64,000 nucleotides of DNA from Anaerolineales bacterium (lineage in GTDB: Bacteria; Chloroflexota; Anaerolineae; Anaerolineales; UBA4823), in the NCBI GenBank assembly GCA_020060465.1, contig JAGVAD010000024.1, forward strand, positions 87,355-151,354, written 5' to 3'. Below the pieces are notes generated by a model, which was not told the DNA's origin, searched no databases, and saw nothing but the letters and a program-made list of their open reading frames with translations. Both the position numbers and the translations under genes were made by a program. Below, in pieces: positions 26,050 to 36,355 of this stretch; within the stretch, counting starts at the first letter, position 1, and the number at the start of each line of letters is the position of its first letter.

Positions 26050-28110
26050 ATGACTGAGGAAACCTACGCCGTCAAAATCCCCGATGCAGAGTATTACCGC
26101 CAGATGGTCAAATGCCAGGCGGCCTGTCCGGTTTACACGGATGCCCGCGGTTATGTCACTGCCGTTGCGCGCGGCGACTTGGAATTGGGATATGAAATTG
26201 CCCATGACCCGAATCCGCTTTCCACCATTTGCGGGCGTATTTGCGGCGCGCCCTGCGAAGCGGCCTGTCGGCGACAAGTGATTGGGCCGGACTACGAATC
26301 GGTAGCCATCCGCCCTCTCAAGCGTGTATTGACCGAGCGCTTTGGCCCAGAAGCGCAACAACGGCTGCCCGGCGCGCAAGCTATGGAGACGGTTGGCTCT
26401 CCACTCGTTCCTCTTAAAGGTGTAATCGTCAACGGCGCTGTCGCCCCACGCAATCCCTATCTGCCGGGGCAAGGCGCGCCGTTGCCTTTCTCCACCGCGC
26501 GTTGGTCACGCCAGACGCTGCGCGACCTGGCCTCGATTCCTTACCGCAAACGCGGCAAAATCGCTGTGATCGGCGCCGGCCCTTCCAGCCTGACGGTGGC
26601 TCATGATCTGGCTCTGCTTGGGCATCAGGTGGTGATCTACGAAGCCGGCCCAAAGACAGGCGGCATGATGCGTTACGGCGTGCCGGTTTACCGCATTGAC
26701 CAACAGGCGATGGATCTGGAGATCGAGTCAATCCTCAACCTGGGTGTGGAGATTCGTTTTAACACGCGCATTGGCCAGGAAATTACTTTAGCAGACTTAC
26801 GCCGCAGCCACGATGCAGTGTTCCTGGGCATTGGTCTGATGGAAGGCCGTGGGCTGAACATCGAGGGCGCCGACCTGGATGGGGTCATCAGCGCGGTGGA
26901 TCTGCTGCTCAACTACAACCTGGGCTATCAGGTGCATTTAGGGAAAAGGGTGATCGTGGTCGGCGGCGGCGACGTCGCCATGGACGCTGCTCGCACCGCC
27001 CTGCGCCTGGGGCAAATCACCGCTGACCAGGAGCGCGCCATGCAGCAAATCGAAAGCCGCAGCGAGGAAGAATCCGAAGCCGTGCGCACGGCACTGGATG
27101 TCGCCCGCACCGCCTTGCGTTTGGGCGTGGCGGACGTGCGCATCATCGCCCTCGAATCGTGGGATGAACTTCCGGCTTCGCGTATCGAGCTGGAAGAAGC
27201 TCTGGAAGAAGGCATTGAATTGCTGCCGCGCCTGGGGCCGAACCGCATTTTAGGCAAAGACGGCAGGGTGACCGGCCTGGAGGTGATTGAAGTCGCCTCG
27301 GTGTTCGATGAGGCAGGCCGTTTCAATCCGAAATTCAAACTGGGCACTGCCCGCGTCATGCCGTGCGACAGTGTGGTGCTGGCCATCGGTCAACGCGCCA
27401 ATCTGGAGGCTCTGGGCGGCGCGCCGGACGTGACAATCACACCGCGCGGCCTGGTGCAGGTGGATCCGCTCACCCTGCAAACCACCGCCCCAGATGTGTT
27501 TGCCGGCGGCGATGTGGCGTTCGGTCCGCGCCTGATTGTCAGCGCCGTGCGAGACGGTCACATTGCAGCGCTGGGCATCGAGCAATTTATTCAGGGGAAG
27601 CGCTTGAAGACTGAAACCCAGTTCGAATGGACCGACCTGACCCAACGCCATACCATGTTTCCGGGTTGGACAAAATTGCCGCGTCAGAAAGTACCCGGTT
27701 TGCCGGTGGATCGTCGCACAGGGATTTCGGTCATCGAATTGGGCTATAACCTGGAACAAGCCGCCGATCAGGGCAGCCGTTGTCTGGAGTGCAGCGTCAA
27801 TACGGTTTTCGATGGCAGCAAGTGCATTCTATGCAATGGATGCGTGGACGTCTGTCCCTGGGATTGCCTGAAAATCGTGCGCCTGGATCAGATCAGCGGC
27901 GACGCCAACCTGGAACGGGTGATCGAAAACCAGTTGGGGGCGCCAGCGTCTTTCTGGAGCGGGGAAACTGTCCCCTCCGTTGCGGTCATGCTCAAGGATG
28001 ATGAAACCTGCACGCGCTGCGCATTATGTGCCCGCCGCTGCCCTACTGGAGCAATCACTATGGAGGCTTTCCGCTTCCGCGAAACTTTGGCGTATGCAGA
28101 TCAAGGCTAA
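26050..28110 (+). CDS. GltD-like FAD/NAD(P) oxidoreductase with N- and C-terminal Fe-S domains
   Basis: About 686 residues. An N-terminal Fer4_20 domain has Cys22, Cys26, Cys61, Cys65, Cys69 and Cys73, as in glutamate synthase small subunit and dihydropyrimidine dehydrogenase. It is followed by about 65 extra residues, an FAD site (AVIGAGPSSLTVAHDL near 172) and an NAD(P) site (VIVVGGGDVAMDAA near 303). The C-terminus adds a two-cluster ferredoxin domain (CILCNGCVDVCPWDC and CTRCALCARRCP). Such proteins carry electrons between NAD(P)H and ferredoxin-like partners. No glutamate synthase large subunit is present; instead cytochrome b6 starts 36 bases downstream. This suggests electron input to, or output from, the b6/Rieske module. 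The start is moderately certain. Confidence 0.85.
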   Translation: MTEETYAVKIPDAEYYRQMVKCQAACPVYTDARGYVTAVARGDLELGYEIAHDPNPLSTICGRICGAPCEAACRRQVIGPDYESVAIRPLKRVLTERFGPEAQQRLPGAQAMETVGSPLVPLKGVIVNGAVAPRNPYLPGQGAPLPFSTARWSRQTLRDLASIPYRKRGKIAVIGAGPSSLTVAHDLALLGHQVVIYEAGPKTGGMMRYGVPVYRIDQQAMDLEIESILNLGVEIRFNTRIGQEITLADLRRSHDAVFLGIGLMEGRGLNIEGADLDGVISAVDLLLNYNLGYQVHLGKRVIVVGGGDVAMDAARTALRLGQITADQERAMQQIESRSEEESEAVRTALDVARTALRLGVADVRIIALESWDELPASRIELEEALEEGIELLPRLGPNRILGKDGRVTGLEVIEVASVFDEAGRFNPKFKLGTARVMPCDSVVLAIGQRANLEALGGAPDVTITPRGLVQVDPLTLQTTAPDVFAGGDVAFGPRLIVSAVRDGHIAALGIEQFIQGKRLKTETQFEWTDLTQRHTMFPGWTKLPRQKVPGLPVDRRTGISVIELGYNLEQAADQGSRCLECSVNTVFDGSKCILCNGCVDVCPWDCLKIVRLDQISGDANLERVIENQLGAPASFWSGETVPSVAVMLKDDETCTRCALCARRCPTGAITMEAFRFRETLAYADQG

Positions 28111-28146
28111 CCCTTGATCTCGCTTTGCTCATCATAAGGAGATTGT

Positions 28147-28872
28147 ATGTCAAACCTGGTTCAAACCATCACTCAATCCAGAATATGGCGCTCGTTTTTC
28201 CGTCACGGCTGGCCAGATAACCCGCTGGATCGTTCGCTGGTGATGACCAGCAACATCTTCTTTCACCTGCATCCGGTGAAGGTCAACCGAAAAAGCCTGC
28301 GCGCTTCCTACACTTTGGGCCTGGGTGTGATGGCCGTGATCTTATTTTTGGAGCTGACGCTCACCGGCATGTTGTTGATGTTTTATTACGCCCCGACGGT
28401 TGAGCGCGCCTATACCTACATCGTTGCGCTGCAAACGCAGACACCCTACGGGCAGTTGCTGCGCAACCTGCACCGCTGGGGGGCGCATTTGATGGTGTTG
28501 GTGGTAGTGCTGCACATGGCGCGGGTTTTCTACACTGGCGCTTATAAGCCGCCGAGGGAATTCAACTGGGTGCTAGGCGTCGGCCTGCTTCTGCTCACAC
28601 TGGGCGCCAGCTTCACCGGTTATCTGCTCCCCTGGGATCAGCTTTCGTTTTGGGCGATCACCGTGGGTACCAGTGTGGCGGGGTATGCGCCTGTGTTAGG
28701 TTCAACTGCTAAAGCCTATTTGTTGGGCGGCCCCGAGGTAGGACAGGAAGCGCTGACCCGCTTCTACGCTCTGCATGTGATGCTCATTCCGCTGGGCATT
28801 GCCCTGATCACATCCATTCATATTTGGCGCGTGCGCAAAGACGGCGGGCTGGCCGCCAACGACGATCGGTAG
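28147..28872 (+). CDS. Cytochrome b6-type subunit of a quinol:cytochrome oxidoreductase
   Basis: 241 residues with four transmembrane helices. The heme ligands are His109/His123 and His210/His225. The second pair is separated by 14 residues, as in cytochrome b6, and not 13 as in mitochondrial-type cytochrome b. The split from the following subunit IV gene also matches the b6f layout. The protein should oxidise menaquinol at the outer face and pass electrons to the Rieske protein and, across the membrane, to the inner quinone site. AAGGAG precedes the ATG. It lies in one operon with genes on both sides. Confidence 0.92.
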   Translation: MSNLVQTITQSRIWRSFFRHGWPDNPLDRSLVMTSNIFFHLHPVKVNRKSLRASYTLGLGVMAVILFLELTLTGMLLMFYYAPTVERAYTYIVALQTQTPYGQLLRNLHRWGAHLMVLVVVLHMARVFYTGAYKPPREFNWVLGVGLLLLTLGASFTGYLLPWDQLSFWAITVGTSVAGYAPVLGSTAKAYLLGGPEVGQEALTRFYALHVMLIPLGIALITSIHIWRVRKDGGLAANDDR

Positions 28873-28890
28873 CAATTTGGAAAACTGGCA

Positions 28891-29658
28891 ATGACAAACA
28901 TACCCACAAGAACTTCCTTCTCCAAATCTTCTGGCAAGACTTATACGCTGGTCGAACTGGTGCACCGCGCCCCTGCCCAAATGGTAGATCACGGGCCGGA
29001 TAACACCGTCTTCGCCTTTCCGGTGGTGGCGTTATTGGAGCTGTTGCTGACATTGGGCGTTTCGGCTGTGCTTCTTTTCATGTCCCTGACCATTAACGCA
29101 CCGCTGGAGGAGATCGCCAACCCCAATCAGACCACCGATCCGGCAAAAGCGCCCTGGTATTTTATGGGCTTGCAGGAGATGCTGGAACATGGTCACCCAA
29201 CGTTGATGGCAGTCGTTATTCCAACGATTCTGGTACTTTTCACGCTGGCGATCCCTTATATAGATAATGACCGCCAGGGTTCTGGGCGCTGGTTTACCTC
29301 AGAGCGCGGCAAGCGCATCGCCCGCAACACAGCGATCTATGCATTGTTGGTCATGCCAGCGTTCATTCTGTTAGACAATAGCTTCCCGCCTCGGGAGTTG
29401 TTGCGCGGCATCGTACCGGATTTCGTGGCTCAGACGCTGATCCCTGGAGCCATCATGACTGCCATTGTGATTGCGCCGTTGTTGGTCTTGCGTCGCTCAA
29501 AACCCAACGCACGCGAAGTGGTACTGACGCTATTCACCTTAATGTTTGTGTCCGCAATCGTTTTTACCCTGACCGGTTTTCTCTTTCGCGGACCAGGGTT
29601 CGAACTGTATTGGCCCTGGAACATGCCCGATGGCTATAACCCTTTCTTAAACCTATAG
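28891..29658 (+). CDS. Cytochrome b C-terminal domain / subunit IV-like protein
   Basis: 255 residues with about five hydrophobic helices. APWYFMGLQEMLEHGHP corresponds to the ef-loop region near the quinol-oxidation site, where b6f complexes have PEWY; here the sequence is APWY. The C-terminus ends WPWNMPDGYNPF, close to the membrane surface. It completes the cytochrome b core with the protein encoded at 28147-28872. The two genes are separated by 18 bases. The extra C-terminal helices relative to chloroplast subunit IV are usual in non-photosynthetic split complexes. Confidence 0.88.
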   Translation: MTNIPTRTSFSKSSGKTYTLVELVHRAPAQMVDHGPDNTVFAFPVVALLELLLTLGVSAVLLFMSLTINAPLEEIANPNQTTDPAKAPWYFMGLQEMLEHGHPTLMAVVIPTILVLFTLAIPYIDNDRQGSGRWFTSERGKRIARNTAIYALLVMPAFILLDNSFPPRELLRGIVPDFVAQTLIPGAIMTAIVIAPLLVLRRSKPNAREVVLTLFTLMFVSAIVFTLTGFLFRGPGFELYWPWNMPDGYNPFLNL

Positions 29659-29716
29659 GCATCGAGCATATCGTTTTCAACGATAGGTCGAACGAACATC
29701 TCTGCATGGAGTCTTT

Positions 29717-30241
29717 ATGAACCTGGAAACGACGCATCAAAAATCATCCTTGAACGCCAATCGCCGCGACTGGCGGACTTTGATCAGTCGGCGGGAATTT
29801 CTCGGCGCAGCCTTCGCCAGCTCGTTGGCGGTGTTGCTTGGGCAATCGTTGGTTGCGCTGCTGAACTTTCTTAAACCCGTGAACAAGGGCGGCTTTGGCG
29901 GCATGGTGTACGCTGGCAAAGTGGATGAATTCGCTGTCAACAGCGTGAACCGCATTCTGACCGGGCGCTTTTACATCGCCCGCACCGAGGACGGCCTGCT
30001 TGCCCTGTGGCAGCGTTGCACTCACCTGGGCTGCGCTGTGCCGTGGGTGGAGGAAGAAGGGCAGTTCCACTGTCCCTGCCATGGCTCACTGTTCAACACG
30101 GTTGGCGAGGTGATCGGAGGCCCTGCGCCGCGCCCATTGGACATCTTTCCGATCACCATCAAGAGCGGCGAAGTGTGGGTGGACACCAGCAAACCGATTG
30201 AACGCAGCGCGTTCGATCCATCGCAAATTACGGGTGCTTGA
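29717..30241 (+). CDS. Rieske [2Fe-2S] protein
   Basis: 174 residues. The N-terminus has the twin-arginine motif SRREFLGAAF before a hydrophobic anchor, so it is probably exported folded by Tat and remains membrane-tethered. The cluster is bound by Cys101/His103 and Cys119/His122 (CTHLGC and CPCHG), with Cys106 and Cys121 as the stabilising disulfide. The domain ends with PAPRPLDIFPI. It accepts electrons from quinol at the cytochrome b subunit and passes them to a cytochrome c, most likely one of the two multiheme cytochromes encoded downstream. Its stop lies just before the start of the triheme cytochrome gene. Confidence 0.93.
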   Translation: MNLETTHQKSSLNANRRDWRTLISRREFLGAAFASSLAVLLGQSLVALLNFLKPVNKGGFGGMVYAGKVDEFAVNSVNRILTGRFYIARTEDGLLALWQRCTHLGCAVPWVEEEGQFHCPCHGSLFNTVGEVIGGPAPRPLDIFPITIKSGEVWVDTSKPIERSAFDPSQITGA

Positions 30242-30252
30242 GGTTCCCAACC

Positions 30253-31398
30253 ATGCAAACAGCCGCAGAGAATTATCGGAATCACATCCTGGTGGGGCTG
30301 GCGCTCAGCCTGGCGCTGATCTTGGCATTGGGCGTTTACGGCTTCAATGAGCAGGTGCGCCTGGCGCAGGCAGCGGAAGAATTCAATCGCGAACGGGTTG
30401 CCCGCGGCCAGAGCATTTACAACCAGCAATGCGTCGCCTGCCACGGCGCGCAAGGCGAGGGCGGGGTCGGCCCGGCGCTGAACAACCGCAATGTGCTAAA
30501 GAATACCCTGGATAGCGTCTTTTTCGCCGTCATCCGCTCTGGCGTGCCCGGCACACAAATGCCCGCCTGGAGCGTGGATTTCGGCGGCCCACTGACCGAC
30601 GAGGATGTGCGCGACGTGGTTGCTTTGCTGCGCTCCTGGGAACCGACCGCGCCGGAAGTAAAGCCGGCCGTCTTTACGCCCGACCCCGGCCGTGGCGCTA
30701 TGCTGTTCGCCGGCACCTGCGCGGTCTGTCACGGCGAGAACGGCGCTGGCGGAGAAAATGCGCCGCGCCTCAACGACCCACTTCGCCTGCAAGCGTTGCC
30801 GGATGATTGGTATCGGGCGGTGATCCGCAACGGTCGCCCGGCAAAAGGTATGCCCACCTGGGGCACGGTGCTATCGCCAGAGCAGATCGAAGACCTGGTC
30901 TCTCTGATCGCAGCCTGGCGGAAGGGCGTCGAAGTCAAACCCAGTTTTGCGGTGAGCGATCTATTAGAACGGGCGATTTTCTCGTTGCAGAATAACGATC
31001 AGCAGAGTGCGGCGCTGCACATTGAGCGCGCCCTCTCTGTGGCAACCGGCCCGGGGGCGCAGGCGTTGCGCAGTAGCCAGGCGCAGCTTGCGGCGCAGGA
31101 GACGTCGGCTGCCTTGAACGCCTTGCAGGAGTTGCGCGACCAATGGCCGATTGGCGATCCTGCCTCCGGGGCGCTGCTCTACACCGCCAACTGTTCCGCC
31201 TGCCACGGCATCCAGGGCGAGGGCGGGATCGGGCTTGCGCTCAACCCGAGCGCTTTTGTCCAGGGTCAAACCAACGCGCAACTTCTCACCTTCCTGCAGC
31301 AAGGCCGCCCCGGCACGGCCATGGCAGGATTTTCCGATCGTTTATCCGAGGCCCAACTGGCGGACGTGATCGCTTTCTTGCGGCTGTGGCAGCCTTAG
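30253..31398 (+). CDS. Membrane-anchored triheme cytochrome c
   Basis: About 381 residues. One N-terminal transmembrane segment (LVGLALSLALILALGVYGF) anchors the protein with its bulk outside. There are three heme-binding sites, CVACH (residues 60-64), CAVCH and CSACH, in three cytochrome c domains of the cbb3/alcohol-dehydrogenase type (GAQGEGGVGPALNN, GENGAGGENAPRL, GIQGEGGIGLALN). An all-helical stretch of about 100 residues separates the second and third domains. It is the likely partner of the Rieske protein, in the place of cytochrome f or c1. The ATG at 30253 is chosen over a TTG at 30238. Confidence 0.9.
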   Translation: MQTAAENYRNHILVGLALSLALILALGVYGFNEQVRLAQAAEEFNRERVARGQSIYNQQCVACHGAQGEGGVGPALNNRNVLKNTLDSVFFAVIRSGVPGTQMPAWSVDFGGPLTDEDVRDVVALLRSWEPTAPEVKPAVFTPDPGRGAMLFAGTCAVCHGENGAGGENAPRLNDPLRLQALPDDWYRAVIRNGRPAKGMPTWGTVLSPEQIEDLVSLIAAWRKGVEVKPSFAVSDLLERAIFSLQNNDQQSAALHIERALSVATGPGAQALRSSQAQLAAQETSAALNALQELRDQWPIGDPASGALLYTANCSACHGIQGEGGIGLALNPSAFVQGQTNAQLLTFLQQGRPGTAMAGFSDRLSEAQLADVIAFLRLWQP

Positions 31399-31414
31399 AA
31401 AGGGTTCTTCAAGG

Positions 31415-31780
31415 ATGGAAAAGCGGCGTGTGGCTATCCTGGGCGCAAAACAATTGCTGGATGAGAGTTTGGAGCATTTGTTGCGCGGTTTGGATGATGT
31501 TCAACTGCTGGGACCCTGGGTTTTAGATCAGCGTGTCCTGGCGCGTTTGACAGCCCACTCCCCGCAAATCATCCTGTTAGCCATGCCCGACGAACTTCCA
31601 GAGCACAGTATTCAGATTATTGGGCAAATCATGGAGCGCTTTCCAGAGCTTCCTTTGATCCAGGTGTATCTGGAGAAGAATATCGTCCGCTTTCACAGCG
31701 CCCAAACGCTGCCGGCGCGCAGCGCCGAATTGATAGATTTGATCCGCAACTTACCACTGACCGATCATTCGAATGAGTAG
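31415..31780 (+). CDS. Small receiver-like protein without phospho-acceptor Asp
   Basis: 121 residues. The sequence follows the alternating beta/alpha order of a CheY-like receiver (RVAILGAKQLLDESLEHLL, then DVQLLGPW, then PQIILLAMPDELPE). Where the phospho-acceptor Asp would end the third strand, the protein has Ala-Met, and the acidic pair after strand 1 is also missing. It has no output domain. It therefore looks like a pseudo-receiver or a fold relative, perhaps a protein-protein adaptor. It is cotranscribed between two multiheme cytochrome genes, which is unusual. I do not recognise a named family. Confidence 0.7.
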   Translation: MEKRRVAILGAKQLLDESLEHLLRGLDDVQLLGPWVLDQRVLARLTAHSPQIILLAMPDELPEHSIQIIGQIMERFPELPLIQVYLEKNIVRFHSAQTLPARSAELIDLIRNLPLTDHSNE

Positions 31781-31800
31781 ATAGAGATAAGGCGGTGAAT

Positions 31801-32661
31801 ATGCAACTTGACTCCCCTGTTTTACGAAGATGGAGCATCTGGCTGTTGGCAGCCGTTCTTCTTGCCGCGCCGGTGTATCTGGTCCGAGCGACTTCGTTGC
31901 AACAATCCAGCAGCGAGGGTCAGGCAATTTTCGCCCAGAAATGTCAGGCCTGCCATACCATTGGCGGCGGCCGGCTGGTCGGTCCCGATTTACAGGGCGT
32001 GACCCAGCGCCGCGATCTGAGCTGGCTCAAAGAATTTATCTCCGCCCCAGACCAGATGCTCGCTTCTGGAGACCCGATTGCCACTCAATTGCTAGCCGAG
32101 TATAACAATGTCCCCATGCCCAATCTGGCCCTCTCGCCAGCGGAAGTGGAGGCGCTCATCGCTTACCTGGAAAATCCAGCCGCTGGCGGCGCAGGCAATG
32201 TTCCTCCTTCGGCTGCGCCAGCCGGCCCAGGCGATGCTGCGCGCGGCCAGGCTTTGTTCAGCGGTCAGATCCGCCTGCAAAACGGCGGCGCCAGTTGCAT
32301 TGCCTGCCACAGCGTCGCTGGCCTCCCCACTCTGGGCGGCGGCTCGCTAGGCCCAGATCTAACCCAGGTGGTGCAGCGTTATGGCGGCGAAGCCGGAACG
32401 GCGAGTGTGCTGGTCAGCCTGCCATTCCCAACCATGCAGGGTTTCTTCGCTACCCGACCGTTCACCCCGCAGGAACAAGCTGACTTGTTGGCTTACTTCA
32501 TTTGGGCAGGCGCGCAACCCGCGCCGCAGCAAACCACCTCCCCAGCCGCATGGTTCTGGGCGGTTGGCATCGGCGGGGCGCTGGTGTTATTTGCCGGCAT
32601 GGCGCTCTTCTGGCCGCGCCAACGGCGCAGCATTTCGGAACAACTGCGCAGCATGGGATGA
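31801..32661 (+). CDS. Diheme cytochrome c, NarC-like
   Basis: About 286 residues. A signal or anchor helix ([16 protein letters not shown]) is followed by two class I cytochrome c domains with heme sites CQACHTIGG and [10 protein letters not shown] second hydrophobic helix near the C-terminus ([18 protein letters not shown]) holds the protein to the membrane. Its place directly before narG matches narC of Thermus, whose diheme cytochrome is part of the nitrate reductase respiratory system and feeds later denitrification steps. It may take electrons from NarI or from the b6/Rieske module. The ATG at 31801 follows AAGGCGG; a GTG at 31795 is the alternative. Confidence 0.87.
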   Translation: MQLDSPVLRRWSIWLLAAVLLAAPVYLVRATSLQQSSSEGQAIFAQKCQACHTIGGGRLVGPDLQGVTQRRDLSWLKEFISAPDQMLASGDPIATQLLAEYNNVPMPNLALSPAEVEALIAYLENPAAGGAGNVPPSAAPAGPGDAARGQALFSGQIRLQNGGASCIACHSVAGLPTLGGGSLGPDLTQVVQRYGGEAGTASVLVSLPFPTMQGFFATRPFTPQEQADLLAYFIWAGAQPAPQQTTSPAAWFWAVGIGGALVLFAGMALFWPRQRRSISEQLRSMG

Positions 32662-32702
32662 GACACAGTGTAACGCATGATTTGAGATTACTGGAGGCCT
32701 TG

Positions 32703-35700
32703 ATGACCGATTGGAGTAAAGATATCGTATCGCCCGCCGAGCGGCGTTGGGAAGAGTTCTATCGTAACCGCTTTCAGCACGATCGGCGCGTACGCACCAC
32801 GCATGGCGTGAACTGCACCGGCAGTTGCTCGTGGGAAGTTTTTGTAAAGGATGGCATCGTCACCTGGGAACTTCAAGCGACGGATTATCCACAGCTAGAG
32901 GACGGACTGCCGCCCTATGAACCCAGAGGCTGCCAACGGGGCATCAGCTTCTCGTGGTATCTATACAGCCCCATCCGGGTCAAATATCCGTATGCACGCG
33001 GAATTCTGATTGATCAATGGCGTCTGGCGCGCGCGGCTTTCGATGATCCGGTGCAGGCCTGGGAATCCATTGTCAGCAACGAAGGCGAACGGCGCAAATA
33101 TCAGCAAGCGCGCGGCAAGGGCGGCTTTCGACGCGTTTCCTGGGATGAGGCGTTGGAGATGATTGCAGCATCGCTGATTTACACCATCAAAAAGTATGGG
33201 CCAGATCGAGTGATCGGCTTTTCACCCATCCCAGCCATGTCGCAGGTCAGCTACGCCGCCGGTAGCCGTTTTTTGACCTTGCTGGGCGGCGTGGCGATGA
33301 GCTTTTATGACTGGTACTGCGATCTGCCGCCTGCCAGCCCGGAGATATGGGGCGAGCAGACCGATGTGCACGAATCGGCGGACTGGTACAACGCGCGCTT
33401 CATCGCCGTGATGGGTTCAAACCTGAACATGACGCGCACGCCCGACACGCATTTCATCTCCGAAGTGCGTCATGCGGGCGCCAAATTGGTGGTGTTCTCG
33501 CCCGACTTTTCTCAAGTGGCAAAATACGCCGATTACTGGATCCCCGTCCACGCCGGACAGGATACCGCCTTCTGGATGGCGGTTAATCACGTTCTGCTCA
33601 AGGAATTCTACGTAGAGCGCCAGACGCCGTATTTCATCGAATATGTCAAACAATATACCGACCTGCCTTTTCTGGTTGAAATCGAAGAGGACCAGCGCCC
33701 GGGGCGCTACTTGCGGGCGAATCGCCTGGCGGAATACCAGAAGAGCGAGAACGGCGATTGGAAACTGATCGTCTGGGATCAAACTACTAAACAACCGCGA
33801 ATGCCGCAAGGTACAATCGGCTTTCGCTGGCCGCAGCAGGATCAGGGCAAATGGAATCTGGAGCTGAAAGATGCGCTTACGGGTGAAGCAATAGATCCGC
33901 AGTTATCGTTCATTGACGATTATGACAAGCTGTTCGAGCTGCAATTCGACGATTTTGCCAGCGGGCGGGTGCTACGCCGCAGCGTACCCGCTCGTTATGT
34001 CAAGACCCAAGAAGGGCGAACGTTGACCACCACGGTCTTCGATTTGATCATGGCGCAGTTCGGGGTGGATCGAGGGCTGCCCGGCGATTATCCCCAGGAT
34101 TATGAGGATGATATTCCTTATACGCCCGCCTGGCAGGAGAAATATACCGGTATCCACCGCGAGACGCTGCTGCGCTTTGCCCGCGAGTGGGCTGTCAACG
34201 CCGAAAAGACGCGCGGTAAAAATCTGATCATCATCGGCGCGGGCGCCAACCATTGGTATCACAACAACCTGCTCTACCGTTCGGGCATCGTTGCGCTGAT
34301 GTTGACCGGTTCAGTGGGAGTGAACGGCGGCGGGTTGGCGCATTATGTGGGTCAGGAGAAGGTGGTCAACCAGGCTTCCTGGGCAGCCATTGCCTTTGCC
34401 TCGGATTGGGGGATGGCGCCCCGTCAGCAAAACACACCTTCTTTCCATTACGTCCATTCGGATCAATGGCGTTATGAGCGCGGCTTCTCTGCCTATGACG
34501 TCTTGCCATCCCAGGATGGTCCTGGCGCGCAAGACGCCAAACCCTTGCACACGATGGACATTCAAGCCCAAGCGGTGCGCCGCGGCTGGCTGCCGTTTTT
34601 CCCGCAGTTCAATAAAAGCTCATTGCAGGTCGTGCAGCAAGCCATCGCCGCCGGCGCGGAGAACGACGCTCAAATCATCGCCTATGTGGTTGAGCAATTA
34701 CGCAAAAACCAATTGTATTTCTCTGTGGAGGCGCCGGACCTGCCAGAAAACTGGCCGCGGGTTTGGTTCATCTGGCGAGGTAATGCCATCGGCACCAGCG
34801 CCAAGGGCCATGAATACTTCCTCAAACATTATCTGGGCACGCATACCAACGCCATCGCGCCCGAGCAGGCAGAAGGGTATGTCCACGAAGTGGCTTACCG
34901 CCCGACCGCGCCCACCGGCAAGCTGGACCTGGTGGTAGACCTGAATTTCCGCATGGATACCTCCGCACTTTATTCAGATATTGTATTGCCCGCTGCCACC
35001 TGGTACGAAAAAGACGACCTGAACACAACCGACCTGCACTCTTACATCAATCCGATGCAGGCAGCCGTGCCGCCAGCCTGGGAGTCTAAACCCGATTGGG
35101 AGATTTACAAGGCTATCGCCCGCAGATTCAGTGAGCTGGCGCAAATTCATCTGCCTGAGCCGGTTAAAGACATCGTGATGCTGCCCCTGCAACACGATAC
35201 CCCGGATGAACTGGCGCAGCCGCAGGTTTTGGATTGGAAGAGCGGCGAGGTCGAGCCGCTTCCAGGGAAGACCATGCCCAAATTTCGCCTCGTGGAGCGC
35301 GATTACGTCAACTTATATGAGCGCATGATCAGCCTGGGGCGCGGCGTGGAACAGAACGGGGTCAGCGCGCATGGATTGACCATCCCGGTCAAACAGGAAT
35401 ATTACGAGCTGCAAAACTTGCAGCCGCGCGCCTTCGGCGGCGGGGGCGGAAACCCAGCCGCAGCGACCAACGGGCGCGTCTATCCTTCTCTGGAATTCGC
35501 ACGCCAGGTGGCTGACGCCATCCTGTACCTGGACCCCAGCTCCAACGGCGAGTTGGCTTACCGCGCTTTCCAGGCAGAAGAGCACAAGACCGGCTTATCG
35601 CTGACCGACCTGGCGGATGGGCTACGTGAGCTGCGCTATACCTTCGCCGACATTGTCTCACAGCCGCGGCGGGTGCTCACCACGCCCACCTGGTCGGCCA

Positions 35701-36353
35701 TCGTCAACAAAGGGCGGGCGTATGCGCCATTCACGCTCAACGTTGAGCGGCGCATCCCATGGCGCACATTATCTGGTCGGCAGCACTTCTATTTAGATCA
35801 TGAGATGTACCTGCAATGGGGCGAGCATCTGCCCACCTATAAGCCGCGCCCCGACCACACCATGCTGGGCGAGACCCAGCGCAGCCTGGTCGAAGCGCAG
35901 GGTAAGATGCTCAACTACATCACGCCACACGGCAAATGGAGCATCCATTCCACCTATTCGGAGAACCACCGCATGATGACCCTCTCGCGCGGCGATTACC
36001 CGGTGTGGCTGAATGACAAAGACGCCGCGGAACTGGGCATTCGGGACAATGATTGGGTAGAGCTGTTCAACGACAACGGAGTGTTCGTCCAGCGGGCCAT
36101 CGTCTCGGCGCGCATCCCACGCAACACCGTCTTTGTCTATCACGCCACTGAGCGCACGGTCGGCATCCCCAAGTCGCCGCTACGCGGCCGCCGCGCCGGG
36201 ATGAACAACTCGCTCACTCGCGCCCGCCTGAAGCCGGTGTTAATGTCGGGCGGCTATGCTCAATTCACCTACGCCTTCAACTACTGGGGGCCGACTGGCG
36301 TCAACCGCGATACATTCGTATTCGTGCGCAAGCTGGACAAAGTGGAGTTTTAG
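32703..36353 (+). CDS. narG: Respiratory nitrate reductase alpha subunit NarG
   Basis: About 1216 residues, close to the E. coli protein in length. The Fe-S cluster FS0 is bound by His34, Cys38, Cys42 and Cys77 (HGVNCTGSC and PRGCQRG). The Mo ligand Asp207 lies in [18 protein letters not shown]. All are offset by exactly 15 residues from the E. coli positions. No twin-arginine signal precedes the catalytic domain, so the active site should face the cytoplasm. The enzyme reduces nitrate to nitrite with a bis-MGD cofactor. The frame is open for 67 codons upstream, but those overlap narC and lack homology. narH starts 2 bases after the stop. Confidence 0.97.
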   Translation: MTDWSKDIVSPAERRWEEFYRNRFQHDRRVRTTHGVNCTGSCSWEVFVKDGIVTWELQATDYPQLEDGLPPYEPRGCQRGISFSWYLYSPIRVKYPYARGILIDQWRLARAAFDDPVQAWESIVSNEGERRKYQQARGKGGFRRVSWDEALEMIAASLIYTIKKYGPDRVIGFSPIPAMSQVSYAAGSRFLTLLGGVAMSFYDWYCDLPPASPEIWGEQTDVHESADWYNARFIAVMGSNLNMTRTPDTHFISEVRHAGAKLVVFSPDFSQVAKYADYWIPVHAGQDTAFWMAVNHVLLKEFYVERQTPYFIEYVKQYTDLPFLVEIEEDQRPGRYLRANRLAEYQKSENGDWKLIVWDQTTKQPRMPQGTIGFRWPQQDQGKWNLELKDALTGEAIDPQLSFIDDYDKLFELQFDDFASGRVLRRSVPARYVKTQEGRTLTTTVFDLIMAQFGVDRGLPGDYPQDYEDDIPYTPAWQEKYTGIHRETLLRFAREWAVNAEKTRGKNLIIIGAGANHWYHNNLLYRSGIVALMLTGSVGVNGGGLAHYVGQEKVVNQASWAAIAFASDWGMAPRQQNTPSFHYVHSDQWRYERGFSAYDVLPSQDGPGAQDAKPLHTMDIQAQAVRRGWLPFFPQFNKSSLQVVQQAIAAGAENDAQIIAYVVEQLRKNQLYFSVEAPDLPENWPRVWFIWRGNAIGTSAKGHEYFLKHYLGTHTNAIAPEQAEGYVHEVAYRPTAPTGKLDLVVDLNFRMDTSALYSDIVLPAATWYEKDDLNTTDLHSYINPMQAAVPPAWESKPDWEIYKAIARRFSELAQIHLPEPVKDIVMLPLQHDTPDELAQPQVLDWKSGEVEPLPGKTMPKFRLVERDYVNLYERMISLGRGVEQNGVSAHGLTIPVKQEYYELQNLQPRAFGGGGGNPAAATNGRVYPSLEFARQVADAILYLDPSSNGELAYRAFQAEEHKTGLSLTDLADGLRELRYTFADIVSQPRRVLTTPTWSAIVNKGRAYAPFTLNVERRIPWRTLSGRQHFYLDHEMYLQWGEHLPTYKPRPDHTMLGETQRSLVEAQGKMLNYITPHGKWSIHSTYSENHRMMTLSRGDYPVWLNDKDAAELGIRDNDWVELFNDNGVFVQRAIVSARIPRNTVFVYHATERTVGIPKSPLRGRRAGMNNSLTRARLKPVLMSGGYAQFTYAFNYWGPTGVNRDTFVFVRKLDKVEF

Positions 36354-36355
36354 CC

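Noticed and set aside
32502..32702. Longer NarG with an N-terminal extension or Tat signal
   Set aside because: The upstream in-frame codons overlap the narC-like gene, have no homology, and show no twin-arginine motif before a hydrophobic stretch. NarG starts at 32703 and faces the cytoplasm.
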